Shown in pieces: positions 17,904 through 28,057 of a stretch of 63,492 bases of DNA. The DNA is from Taibaiella sp. GTDB taxonomy: Bacteria; Bacteroidota; Bacteroidia; Chitinophagales; Chitinophagaceae. Both the position numbers and the translations under genes were made by a program. The notes beneath the pieces were generated by a model. The model searched no databases. It saw only the letters and a program-made list of their open reading frames with translations, and was not told the origin of the DNA. How positions within the stretch are numbered: position 1 is the stretch's first letter; each line of letters starts with the position of its first letter. The stretch covers positions 1-63,492 of the forward strand of contig JACDGL010000014.1 of NCBI GenBank assembly GCA_013815385.1. Reading direction: 5' to 3'.

Positions 17904-20900
17904 GTGAGAAAAAAAATACAAGAATTATTTGAGTTACAATTAAACAAAACACCTGATGCGATAGCCGTTCGCTTTGGTGACAAGAAGATCAGTTATAAAG
18001 AACTGGGAGAAAAGTCATCCTCGCTGGCATCCACTATTCTTACCAATGCTTCAGCAGATGCCATCATAGGCATCAGTACCACACGGAATATAAATATGGT
18101 AATAGGTGTGCTTGCTATTTTAAAAGCAGGAAAAGCCTATCTGCCCCTAAATACAGATTATCCTCGAGAGCGATTAGGGAATATAATTAAGGATGCAGGG
18201 TTAGATACCTGCTTATGCACTGTGACCGAAGATTCTTTGTTCGCTTCGCTGGGCATTGGTACCATCCATTACAATTTTCCACCCAATCAATTGCATGCAA
18301 GTACGCCACAAACTGATCTGGCGTATGTATTATATACGTCCGGGTCCACAGGCATGCCTAAGGGAGTAGGCATGGGCCATGATGCACTCGTTAACCTGCT
18401 GGAGTGGCAGCAAAAAAATTCCATAGCCCGTGAAGGGACTATTACATTGCAATTCGCGCCCTTAAGTTTTGATGTTTCTTTCCAGGAAATATTTGCTACG
18501 CTCATTACAGGTGGTACACTGGTAGTAGTGGATGAATATCTGCTGCTGGAGCCACAAAAATTATTGCAGTACATAGAAGAGCAGCAGATAAACCGGTTGT
18601 TTTTGCCTTTTGTTGCGTTACAGTACATAGCAGCGGCAGGTGTATCAGCGGAGTTATTCCCCGCTTGCATTAAAGAGGTGATAACGGCAGGTGAGCAACT
18701 AAAGATAACTTCCAGGCTGGCGGCATTCTTTCATAAACTACCCCGTGCTGTATTATACAACCAGTATGGCCCTACGGAGTGCCATGTGGTAACACAGTTA
18801 AAGTTGGATGGTGACCCTTTATTATGGCCAGCCTTGCCAACTATTGGGCGGCCTATTGATAATGTTACCATATATATACTTGATAATAAACAGAACGAGG
18901 TAAGGAAAGGGGATATAGGAGAATTATGCATAGCAGGTGTATGCCTTGCAGCCGGTTATCTGAATCATCCTGATCTCACTGCTGAAAATTTTATAAACTG
19001 GGATCATCCGGAAAAAGGTACTATGCGTCTGTATAAAACGGGCGACTCTGCCAGGTTACTGGCCGATGGCAATATAGAATTCCTGGGCAGGATGGATGAC
19101 CAGGTGAAGATATCGGGACATAGGATAGAACCCAGCGAAATAGAAGTGGTGCTGAATGCAATAGCCCACATACAACAAGCGGTAGTTATAGCACGGGAGG
19201 ACATAGCAGGAGAAAAAAGACTGGTTGCCTACCTAGTTGCCACAGAACAGGATAAACAGGAAACTGCTGCTATAAAGCAGATACTTGAAGGTTCCTTACC
19301 TGACTATATGATCCCCTCGGCCTATGTATGGCTTGATGAACTGCCGAAAACCCCGAGTGGAAAAGTAAATAAGAAAGAGCTGCCGCGCCCGCAGATGAAA
19401 AGGCCTGTTCTTTCAGTATTATATAAAGCGCCTTCAGGTGAGATAGAAAAACAGATAGCTCCGCTATGGGCATCGGTACTGCAACTGGATAAAGTAGGGG
19501 GCGACGATAATTTTTTCGAATTAGGCGGCAACTCACTGCTGGCGCTAAAAATGGCAGCAGGTATTAAGGAGCAATATGGTTATATGTTGCCCATTACCGC
19601 CTTGTATCAATACCCCACAGTGTCGGGTATTTCATCGTTCCTTAATAGAGATGGTAATTTAAAACTGCAACAGCAAAAGAAGCAGTACAGAAAAAGTGCG
19701 GATGCACCTATAGCCATAATAGGAATGGCCGGCCGTTTCCCCGGTGCAGATAATGTAGCTGAACTATGGGAGGTGCTGAAGGAAGGCCGCGAAACGATAT
19801 CATTTTTTACCAAAGATGAACTGGATCCTTCAATACCTGCTCGTCTGAAAAATGACCGCGATTATGTAGCAGCAAGGGGGATCATTAATAACACTGATCA
19901 GTTCGATGCCGCATTCTTTAATGTAAACCTGAAGCTGGCGGAGCTGATGGATCCCCAGCAACGGATATTTTTAGAGATAGCATGGGAAGTGCTGGAAGTA
20001 GCAGGCTGCCTACCTGGAAAATACGATGGCGTAGTGGGTGTGTATGCAGGTGAAGGTAACAATACCTATTACCTGAATAATGTATTGGGAAATAAGGACC
20101 TGGTAGATAAGGTAGGTGGCTTCAGGGTAATGATGGCCAATGAAAAGGATTATGTAAGCAGCAGGGCTGCATTTGCGATAAACCTGAAAGGGCCTGCAGT
20201 TAGTGTGCATTCAGGCTGCTCTACATCGTTGCTTGCCATAGGGCAGGCAGTGGAGGCCATAAGGACAGGGCAATGCGATGTAGCTATAGCAGGCGGTATA
20301 TCCATAACATCTCCCGTAAAAAGTGGTCACCTTTACCAGGATGGGGCTATGCTGAGTAATGATGGGCATTGCCGGTCATTTGATGAGGATGCAAAAGGAA
20401 CGGTTTTCAGCGATGGGGCCGGTGTTGTATTATTAAAACGCATAGAAGATGCAGTAAAAGATGGTGATACTATCTATGCGGTAATAAAGGGTATAGGTAT
20501 AAATAATGATGGTAGCGAAAAAGGCCTTTTCACTGCGCCCAGTTCTGAGGGGCAGGGCGGGGCTATAGCTATGGCATTGGCCAATGCAGGTGTTCCGGCA
20601 TCTTCTATATCTTTTGTAGAGGCACATGGAACTGCAACACCGCTGGGTGATCCTGTAGAAGTGGAAGGCCTGAAAATAGCATTCGGACAACAGGACAAAA
20701 AACAATATTGCGCAATAGGCTCTATAAAAAGTAATATGGGGCATCTTACTGCAGCAGCAGGTGTAGCCGGATTAATAAAAACAACCCTCGCTCTGCATCA
20801 TAAAAAGATACCGGCATCTATAAATTATACTACTTCTAATCCTAATATCGATTTTAAGACCACTCCTTTTTATGTAAATACAGAATTAAAAGATTGGTTA

Positions 20901-23900
20901 TCAAATGGACCGCGAAGGGCAGGTGTTAGCTGCTTTGGTGTAGGTGGTACCAATGTGCACCTGGTGCTGGAGGAATATAAGAATGAGGAGAAGGCGTCAT
21001 TGCCTGGCAGGCCTGCTGAGCTTATCTGCTGGTCTGCAAAAACGAAAAAAAGCTTAGATGGGTACAGCGAACAACTGAAAGGATATATTGAGGCCAGGAA
21101 AGGTACTAGCATTGCTGATGTTGCTTATACACTACACTCCACACGCAAAGATTTTAATGACCGCAGGTTTATTGTAGCTGCAAGCCAAAATGAACTGATA
21201 GAAAAATTAAGTACCGCTGCATCAGCAGACACTCATAAAGTAATTGAAGAAAAGATCAGTGAAGTTATATTTCTGTTTTCGGATGGTAGGCAACCTGTGA
21301 GGCATGGTCGGGAATTATATAAGCAGGAAGCCGTTTATAAGAATGCTGTTGATGAATGTGCAGCGTTGCTACAGGAACTGCTGCAAGTGAATTTCAAGGA
21401 TATATTATACCCAGGTAATAATAATGGAAAGGCCGACAATGAAACTTATACATCATTAATCGTTGCTGTTACAGAATACGCATTGGCAAAGTTGTGGATA
21501 AGCTGGGGTATACAGCCATCTGCACTGGTAGGGGAAGGACGCGGTGAGCTATTAGCCGCTCATTTCGCAGGCATTTATGAATTGAAGGATTGTCTGGCAT
21601 TAATAATCTCGGCCGTCAGAGAAGAAAAAAACATGCACGATATACACCTTAGCCCCCCCAATATTCCTGTTGTTTCTGCAAGAACAGGAGCGTGGTTGAA
21701 TGATACAGATGCTACAAGTATCAATTACTGGCTCGAAGGATCGGGTGAAAAGTCTGAGATAGAAAAAGCATTGATAACACTGGCCGAAGATACTGGCCGG
21801 GTAATACTTGAAGTTGGTTCGGCACAGCTAACAAACAGGTTTTCAGCATTCAATGATAATCTGCTATTTGTTGCCGGCTTTGATGTAGAAAAAAACGGTT
21901 CTGAATATGGTGCTCTACTAAACACACTGGGCCGGATGTGGCTTTCTGGTGTAGAACCCGATTGGAAAGCTTTTTACAGAGACCAGAAAAGGGTACGTCT
22001 CCCTCTCCCTTCCTATGTTTTTGACCGGAAACGTTATTGGGTAGATCCGGCTACGATAGATGCACCAATTACTCCGGGTATAGAGAGCGTAGCTGAATTG
22101 TCAGCCCAAAATCACGCTGACCGAAAGGACATAATAACTGCTAAGGTCAATGAGATACTGGAGAATGCTTCCGGTATCAATTCGCAGGATATAAGCAAGG
22201 ACATGAGCTTTATAGAAATGGGTCATGATTCACTTACCCTTACACAGGTAGCGCTTAACCTGAAAAAATATTTTGAAGTGCCTATCACCTTCAGGCACCT
22301 GAATGAAGAATACAGCAATCTTGATACACTGGTCGGCTATATAGATGCTTTCTTACCGGCAGAATCTTTCCAGCCAATATTGAATAATGGTAATACGCGC
22401 ACTCATCCGTCCCTGTCTGATCTGTCAGTTGCAGAAAAGGCAGAGATCTCGAAGCCGTTTGGCGCCAGTGCCCGGATAGAAAAGACGAGTAAAGGCCTTA
22501 CTGCCCAACAAAAGCAGTTTATAAATAACCTTACTGATAGATATACAAAGAAGACAAAAAACAGCCGGGAATATGCCCAGAAGAACCGGGCCCATATGGC
22601 CGACCCGCGGGTGGTATCAGGATTTAAGCCCGCAACCAAAGACATTACGTACCCGATAGTAGTCAACAGATCTAAGGGCAGCAGGCTATGGGATATTGAT
22701 GGCAACGAATATATTGATGCGCTGAATGGTTTTGGTTCCAGCATGCTGGGCCACCAGCCTGATGTTGTGACTAAAGCGCTGCGCCAGCAGATAGACGAAG
22801 GCTATGAAGTGGGTCCTCAGCACTTATTGGCCGGAGAGGTAAGCAACCTAATACAACAGCTTACGGGTAATGAAAGAGTTGCATTTTGCAATACAGGTTC
22901 CGAAGCTGTGTTAGGGGCTATGCGTATAGCGCGCACTGTAACCGGAAAGCCACTTATAGTTTCATTCAATGGTTCTTATCATGGTATCATAGATGAGGTG
23001 ATAGTACGGGGTACATCAAAATTAAAGTCATACCCGGCAGCGCCGGGCATTATGCCTGAAGCAGTGCAGAATATGCTGGTGCTGGAGTACGGTACAGAAG
23101 AAAGCCTGAAGATAATAAAGGCACGTAGCAAGGAAATAGCTGCGGTATTAGTAGAACCGGTACAAAGCCGCAGGCCTGAGTTCTTTCCAACAGAATTTCT
23201 GCATCAGTTAAGAGAAATAACTGAAACAACTAATACAGCCCTGCTGTTTGATGAGGTAATAACCGGGTTCCGGATGCATCCCGGTGGTATACAGGCTATG
23301 CTTGGTATCACAGCCGATGTTGTAACCTATGGTAAAGTAGTGGGTGCTGGTTTGCCGATAGGAATTATAGCAGGTAAAAAACAGTATTTGGATGCCCTGG
23401 ATGGTGGGTATTGGCAGTATGGAGATGCTTCAGTACCGGAATCAGGGGTCACCTATTTTGCAGGTACATTCGTTCGTCATCCACTAGCCCTGGCCACTAG
23501 CAAGGCATCGTTAGAGTATATGATAGAAAAGGGGCCATCGCTGCAGGAAGGTATCAATGCGATGACGAAGTATATGGCAGATTCTTTGAATGCCTTATGT
23601 ACCCGGAGTGGCTTACCCTGTTATGTGGCGCATTTTGGCTCTATGTGGAAATTAAAGTATAAGGAAGATATTCCTTATATTGAACTGCTTTTCACGTTGA
23701 TGCGCGAAAAGAATATTTTTATCCTGGAAGGATTTCCGTGTTTCCTTACCAGCGCACATACACGGATGGATGTAAATTCTATTATACAGAAATTTGAAGA
23801 AAGCTTAAACGAATTCATTTCCGGGAGCTTTTACAACGCGGTAGTGGACAAACCAAGGCAAGTGAAGATGTTTAATGATCCTGATATACCACCGGTACCG

Positions 23901-23990
23901 GGTGCTAAATTGGGAAGGGATGCTAAAGGTAATCCCGCATGGTTTATAAACGATCCTGACAGACCGGGTAAATACCTGCAGGTAACATAA
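17904..23990 (+). CDS. Hybrid NRPS/PKS: A-PCP-KS-(degenerate AT)-ACP-aminotransferase
   Basis: This 2028-residue megasynthase starts at GTG. The adenylation domain (about 10-510; YTSGSTGMPKG near 145) has no preceding condensation domain, so it is a loading module. A carrier protein follows with Ser544 in GGNSL. The ketosynthase (about 600-1020) has Cys772 in SGCSTSL, His near 908 in EAHGTATPLGDP and His near 947 in SNMGHL. The acyltransferase region (about 1120-1385) is shortened and has GEGRGE where GHSxGE is expected. The ACP has Ser1443 in GHDSL. A class III PLP aminotransferase (about 1530-1975) has Lys1811 in YGKVVGAG. The by-eye adenylation code DVQFIAQVVK is one change from the proline code. 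The expected step is Pro plus a C2 unit, then beta-transamination. There is no ketoreductase. Confidence 0.93.
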   Translation: MRKKIQELFELQLNKTPDAIAVRFGDKKISYKELGEKSSSLASTILTNASADAIIGISTTRNINMVIGVLAILKAGKAYLPLNTDYPRERLGNIIKDAGLDTCLCTVTEDSLFASLGIGTIHYNFPPNQLHASTPQTDLAYVLYTSGSTGMPKGVGMGHDALVNLLEWQQKNSIAREGTITLQFAPLSFDVSFQEIFATLITGGTLVVVDEYLLLEPQKLLQYIEEQQINRLFLPFVALQYIAAAGVSAELFPACIKEVITAGEQLKITSRLAAFFHKLPRAVLYNQYGPTECHVVTQLKLDGDPLLWPALPTIGRPIDNVTIYILDNKQNEVRKGDIGELCIAGVCLAAGYLNHPDLTAENFINWDHPEKGTMRLYKTGDSARLLADGNIEFLGRMDDQVKISGHRIEPSEIEVVLNAIAHIQQAVVIAREDIAGEKRLVAYLVATEQDKQETAAIKQILEGSLPDYMIPSAYVWLDELPKTPSGKVNKKELPRPQMKRPVLSVLYKAPSGEIEKQIAPLWASVLQLDKVGGDDNFFELGGNSLLALKMAAGIKEQYGYMLPITALYQYPTVSGISSFLNRDGNLKLQQQKKQYRKSADAPIAIIGMAGRFPGADNVAELWEVLKEGRETISFFTKDELDPSIPARLKNDRDYVAARGIINNTDQFDAAFFNVNLKLAELMDPQQRIFLEIAWEVLEVAGCLPGKYDGVVGVYAGEGNNTYYLNNVLGNKDLVDKVGGFRVMMANEKDYVSSRAAFAINLKGPAVSVHSGCSTSLLAIGQAVEAIRTGQCDVAIAGGISITSPVKSGHLYQDGAMLSNDGHCRSFDEDAKGTVFSDGAGVVLLKRIEDAVKDGDTIYAVIKGIGINNDGSEKGLFTAPSSEGQGGAIAMALANAGVPASSISFVEAHGTATPLGDPVEVEGLKIAFGQQDKKQYCAIGSIKSNMGHLTAAAGVAGLIKTTLALHHKKIPASINYTTSNPNIDFKTTPFYVNTELKDWLSNGPRRAGVSCFGVGGTNVHLVLEEYKNEEKASLPGRPAELICWSAKTKKSLDGYSEQLKGYIEARKGTSIADVAYTLHSTRKDFNDRRFIVAASQNELIEKLSTAASADTHKVIEEKISEVIFLFSDGRQPVRHGRELYKQEAVYKNAVDECAALLQELLQVNFKDILYPGNNNGKADNETYTSLIVAVTEYALAKLWISWGIQPSALVGEGRGELLAAHFAGIYELKDCLALIISAVREEKNMHDIHLSPPNIPVVSARTGAWLNDTDATSINYWLEGSGEKSEIEKALITLAEDTGRVILEVGSAQLTNRFSAFNDNLLFVAGFDVEKNGSEYGALLNTLGRMWLSGVEPDWKAFYRDQKRVRLPLPSYVFDRKRYWVDPATIDAPITPGIESVAELSAQNHADRKDIITAKVNEILENASGINSQDISKDMSFIEMGHDSLTLTQVALNLKKYFEVPITFRHLNEEYSNLDTLVGYIDAFLPAESFQPILNNGNTRTHPSLSDLSVAEKAEISKPFGASARIEKTSKGLTAQQKQFINNLTDRYTKKTKNSREYAQKNRAHMADPRVVSGFKPATKDITYPIVVNRSKGSRLWDIDGNEYIDALNGFGSSMLGHQPDVVTKALRQQIDEGYEVGPQHLLAGEVSNLIQQLTGNERVAFCNTGSEAVLGAMRIARTVTGKPLIVSFNGSYHGIIDEVIVRGTSKLKSYPAAPGIMPEAVQNMLVLEYGTEESLKIIKARSKEIAAVLVEPVQSRRPEFFPTEFLHQLREITETTNTALLFDEVITGFRMHPGGIQAMLGITADVVTYGKVVGAGLPIGIIAGKKQYLDALDGGYWQYGDASVPESGVTYFAGTFVRHPLALATSKASLEYMIEKGPSLQEGINAMTKYMADSLNALCTRSGLPCYVAHFGSMWKLKYKEDIPYIELLFTLMREKNIFILEGFPCFLTSAHTRMDVNSIIQKFEESLNEFISGSFYNAVVDKPRQVKMFNDPDIPPVPGAKLGRDAKGNPAWFINDPDRPGKYLQVT

Positions 23991-24001
23991 GTATTATTAT
24001 T

Positions 24002-27000
24002 TTGAGCCAGGAAAACAATTACAACTTAAACGAAATAGAATTCGATCCATTTGCGGGCCCTGAGGTCAGCAAATTCATACCTGCTACTGAACCCCAACTG
24101 GAGATCTGGATGTCCTGCCACATAGGGGCAGATGACGCTAACCGTTGCTACAACGAATCAGTATCGCTGGAACTGAAGGGCGTGCTTAATAAAGAGGCGT
24201 TAAGTAAGGCATTGCAGGAAATAGTAAACAGGCATGAGGCCCTGCGTTGTGTATTCAGTACCGATGGGAAGCAGATATGTGTCTACAAAGAAATGCATCT
24301 GCCACTGGCATATGAAGACCTTACGAATAGAGACTTTGCAGTACGGCAGCAATATATTCAGGAAATATTACACAAGAATGCACTGACATCATTTGACCTG
24401 CTCAATGGGCCTTTGATAAGGGTTTCGTTGTTCAGGCTAAGCGATACAGAACATTACCTGCTTCTTACAGCACATCATATAATCTGTGATGGCTGGTCTT
24501 TAGGGCTGATACTGGAGGAACTGAGCAAGTTGTATAACGCCTATAGCTATGGCCAGGAACCTGATCTTCCCATACCGGGCAGTTTTAGTCGCTTTGCCAC
24601 AGATGAACTCAGTTTTTCTCATACAGAGGAATATAAGAAGGTGGAAGACTATTGGATAAATAAGTATTCTGATACGGTCCCTGAATTAAATATTCCTACA
24701 GATTTTCCGCACCCAGCAAAAAGGACTTATAAAAGCCATCGGGATGATTATTCTCTGGAACCATTATTGGTAGATAGCATTAAAAAACTGGGAGCCACAT
24801 CAGGTACGGGTTTTGTGACCACCATACTTGCGGCATTTGAAGTTTATTTCCAGCAGCTTAGTGGACAGTCCGATATCATTATCGGGTTGCCTTCAGCGGG
24901 CCAGTCAGCAGCTAATAATTATTCTCTGGTTGGGCATTGTGTCCATTTGTTGCCTATACGCAGCCATAATGAAGAGGATGTTACATTTAAGGAATACCTG
25001 GAGATAAGGCGCCCCTTAATACTGGATGATTATGAGCACCAGAATATTACTATGGGTGCATTGCTTAAAAAGATAAGCATCGCACGCGATCCTTCACGTG
25101 TGCCGATGGTGCCGGTAGTATTAAATATTTACTCAGGAATTGAGGAAGGTGTGCATTTTACTGATCTGGAACATAAGCTACACTACAATCCACGGGAATA
25201 CGAGACCTTTGAATTGTTTCTGAATATTGTTAGTGAGAAAGGTGGTGTTACCATAGAATGGTCTTACAATACACAACTCTTCCAGGCAACAACTATCAGG
25301 CAAATGATGGCTGATTTTGAATTATTGCTGAAGATAATTACAACCGAGCCCGATCGTAAAATTAAGGATATATCGTTAGGACACAGAGAAACCTTATCTG
25401 CTCCTATTGAAAGAAATAATATCAGCATTGATTTTCCGCGCGATACACCCTTGCATCATCTTACCAGAGATGTTGCGCGTAGATACCCCAATAAAGTAGC
25501 GGTACGCTCAGGTTCGGTAACACTTACTTATAAAGACCTGAATAAAAAAGCAAATCAGCTTGCTGCCTACCTGATAAAAAAAGGGATAAAGGCCGGTGAT
25601 ATTGTTGGCGTAGCATTAGACCGTACTCCTGAGTTGTTAATAACCCTCGTAGGCATATTAAAAGCCGGAGCAGCATATCTACCAATAGACCCTGAATATC
25701 CTAAGGCAAGAATAGACTTCATGCTATCCGATTCAGCAGCTAAACTGGTCATTACTTCTCTGAAATATACAGGGAACTACAGCAATGATATAGAGGAATT
25801 ATGCATAGATGAGATACAGCATGAGCTATCCAGGTTCTCAAAGGACAATGTGCGTACGCCTATGGATGGTAGCAGCCTTGCCTATATCTTATATACATCC
25901 GGGTCCACAGGCATGCCTAAAGGGGTATTAATAGAACACCACAGCCTTGTGAATTTTTTGCTGAGCATGCAGAAAAAGCCAGGAATTACGGATAAAGATA
26001 AATTATTGGCAATTACCACTATTTCTTTTGATATAGCCGGGCTTGAACTGTTTTTACCATTGATTTCAGGAGCCGAAATAGTACTGGCTGATACTGAAAC
26101 AGCAAAGGATGGAAGGTTACTGCTGGAAGTACTTAAAAAAGAAAAAATAACGATCCTCCAGGCTACCCCATCTACATGGCAGATGATATTGAATAGTAAG
26201 TGGTCAGGTAAATTGCCGGTCAAAGCATTGTGTGGCGGCGAAGCGCTTACCAGGGCCCTGGCAGATAAACTGATAGCCCGGAGCAGTAGCCTTTGGAATA
26301 TGTACGGGCCAACAGAAACCACAATCTGGTCTTGTATAAAGGAGATAAAAGCAAAAGATGGGGTGATAACAATAGGCCACCCTATTGATAATACACAGGT
26401 CTATATCCTGGATGATAATAAGAAGGAATTAAGGCCGGGAATAACAGGGAATATATATATAGGAGGCGATGGTGTAGCACGTGGCTATCATAACAGGCCC
26501 GAATTAATGGAGGATCGTTTTATACCGGATACATTTGGTGCCGATCCATCAAAACATCTTTATTGTACCGGCGATATGGGAAGGGTCTTGCAAAATGGCG
26601 AAATACAGTTTGCCGGGCGTAAAGACCACCAGGTGAAGTTGCGTGGGTACCGGATAGAACTGGGTGAGATCGAGAACACGCTGGAGCGTATCACTGTGAT
26701 TAAACAGGCTGTGGCAGTAGTGCATGATGAACGCATTATTGCATATATTATTACGGATACAAAAAGCAGTCGTACACCTTCTAACGATAACGAAATCACT
26801 GAATCGTCTCCGGAGCATATACATGAATGGAGAGCGCAGCTAAAGCAGCATCTTCCTGCATATATGTTGCCTAACACCTTTATTGATATGCAGGCATTCC
26901 CGCTTACACCGAATGGTAAGATAGACAGGGCTGCATTGCCTAAGCCCTCAGCGGGCACAAGGCAGAAAAGAACAGAATATTCGCCGCCGCGCAATACTAT

Positions 27001-28030
27001 GGAAAAGCTGCTGGTGGATATATGGCAGGATGTGCTGGATATTGATAAAATAGGTATTCATGATGATTTTTTTGAGCTGGGCGGCCACTCACAAATCGGC
27101 ATGCTGGCAATGGCAAAACTAGAACAGGAAACAGGTAAACGATTACCCCTTGTCAGCCTGTTTGAAGCGACAACAATAGAAAAACTGGCACAGTTGGCTA
27201 ATACAGACGAAAGTACTATCAGATGGAATTCATTAGTGCCTATTAAGGCCACAGGCAATAAACTGCCCATATACATAGTGCATGGCTATGGTATGAATGT
27301 GCTCTCCTTTAGATTGATAGCACGTAATATGGATGAAGAGCAGCCTGTATACGCCTTGCAGGCGCAGGGTCTTAACGGCAGGGATGAGCCACCGGATAAT
27401 ATGGAGGATATAGCAGCGCTGTATGTTGCCGAGATATTAATGAAAAACCCTGCAGATGAATTTGCCCTCTCCGGATATTCGTATGGCGGCACTATAGCTT
27501 TTGAGATGGCTAAGCAATTGCAGGCTATGGGCAAAAAAGTGAAGATGCTCGCAATGTTTGATGCTTATGCTGATAATTCAATGTACACAGATAAAGGCTG
27601 GGTAAGGTTGTCTAAAAAAATAAAACGACAGGTACCTAAGCTACTATTCATTTTAAAAAGCCTGGCCACGTATCCGAAAGATACATTGAAATACCAGCTT
27701 TCTTTTCTTAAAAAAGTCTCCGATAGGATTAGTCCGGCAGAAGTGACTTCAATAGAAGATACGCTACATGATGCAAAGCTTACAGAGATTTATGAGCGTG
27801 CGTATGTCAATTATAAACTTACCCCTTACGATGGTGTAATAGATCTGTTCAAGGTGAAAAAAAGGATATACTACATAGATAATCCTAAATACATGGGTTG
27901 GAAGCACTACGCAAAGCAAATAGTGATCCATAAGGTATCTGGCGATCATAAAACATTTTACCGGCCCCCTTTCGATAAAGCTTTCGCGCGTAAGCTACAG
28001 GCTACCCTGGACGAACGGGTAAAACAATAA
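24002..28030 (+). CDS. NRPS termination module: C-A-PCP-TE
   Basis: The 1342-residue protein begins at TTG, 11 bases after the previous stop. The condensation domain has an intact HHIICDG motif (His158, His159, Asp163), the LCL-like form. The adenylation domain (about 480-975) has YTSGSTGMPKG and by-eye code DILQLGMIWK, matching known glycine codes. The carrier has Ser1030 in GGHSQ. The C-terminal type I thioesterase has Ser1160 in GYSYGG, an Asp in AMFDAY and a His in SGDHKTF. It should attach glycine to the beta-amino acyl intermediate of the preceding protein and release the product by hydrolysis or cyclisation. No epimerase or methylation domain is present. Confidence 0.93.
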   Translation: MSQENNYNLNEIEFDPFAGPEVSKFIPATEPQLEIWMSCHIGADDANRCYNESVSLELKGVLNKEALSKALQEIVNRHEALRCVFSTDGKQICVYKEMHLPLAYEDLTNRDFAVRQQYIQEILHKNALTSFDLLNGPLIRVSLFRLSDTEHYLLLTAHHIICDGWSLGLILEELSKLYNAYSYGQEPDLPIPGSFSRFATDELSFSHTEEYKKVEDYWINKYSDTVPELNIPTDFPHPAKRTYKSHRDDYSLEPLLVDSIKKLGATSGTGFVTTILAAFEVYFQQLSGQSDIIIGLPSAGQSAANNYSLVGHCVHLLPIRSHNEEDVTFKEYLEIRRPLILDDYEHQNITMGALLKKISIARDPSRVPMVPVVLNIYSGIEEGVHFTDLEHKLHYNPREYETFELFLNIVSEKGGVTIEWSYNTQLFQATTIRQMMADFELLLKIITTEPDRKIKDISLGHRETLSAPIERNNISIDFPRDTPLHHLTRDVARRYPNKVAVRSGSVTLTYKDLNKKANQLAAYLIKKGIKAGDIVGVALDRTPELLITLVGILKAGAAYLPIDPEYPKARIDFMLSDSAAKLVITSLKYTGNYSNDIEELCIDEIQHELSRFSKDNVRTPMDGSSLAYILYTSGSTGMPKGVLIEHHSLVNFLLSMQKKPGITDKDKLLAITTISFDIAGLELFLPLISGAEIVLADTETAKDGRLLLEVLKKEKITILQATPSTWQMILNSKWSGKLPVKALCGGEALTRALADKLIARSSSLWNMYGPTETTIWSCIKEIKAKDGVITIGHPIDNTQVYILDDNKKELRPGITGNIYIGGDGVARGYHNRPELMEDRFIPDTFGADPSKHLYCTGDMGRVLQNGEIQFAGRKDHQVKLRGYRIELGEIENTLERITVIKQAVAVVHDERIIAYIITDTKSSRTPSNDNEITESSPEHIHEWRAQLKQHLPAYMLPNTFIDMQAFPLTPNGKIDRAALPKPSAGTRQKRTEYSPPRNTMEKLLVDIWQDVLDIDKIGIHDDFFELGGHSQIGMLAMAKLEQETGKRLPLVSLFEATTIEKLAQLANTDESTIRWNSLVPIKATGNKLPIYIVHGYGMNVLSFRLIARNMDEEQPVYALQAQGLNGRDEPPDNMEDIAALYVAEILMKNPADEFALSGYSYGGTIAFEMAKQLQAMGKKVKMLAMFDAYADNSMYTDKGWVRLSKKIKRQVPKLLFILKSLATYPKDTLKYQLSFLKKVSDRISPAEVTSIEDTLHDAKLTEIYERAYVNYKLTPYDGVIDLFKVKKRIYYIDNPKYMGWKHYAKQIVIHKVSGDHKTFYRPPFDKAFARKLQATLDERVKQ

Positions 28031-28057
28031 TTCATCGTTTCAAGAAAAAGAAAAAAA

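Noticed and set aside
18337-25925. Near-identical 20-base stretch shared by the two adenylation domains, as a sign of gene conversion
   Set aside because: It encodes the universal SGSTGMPKG motif, and the surrounding sequence is strongly diverged.
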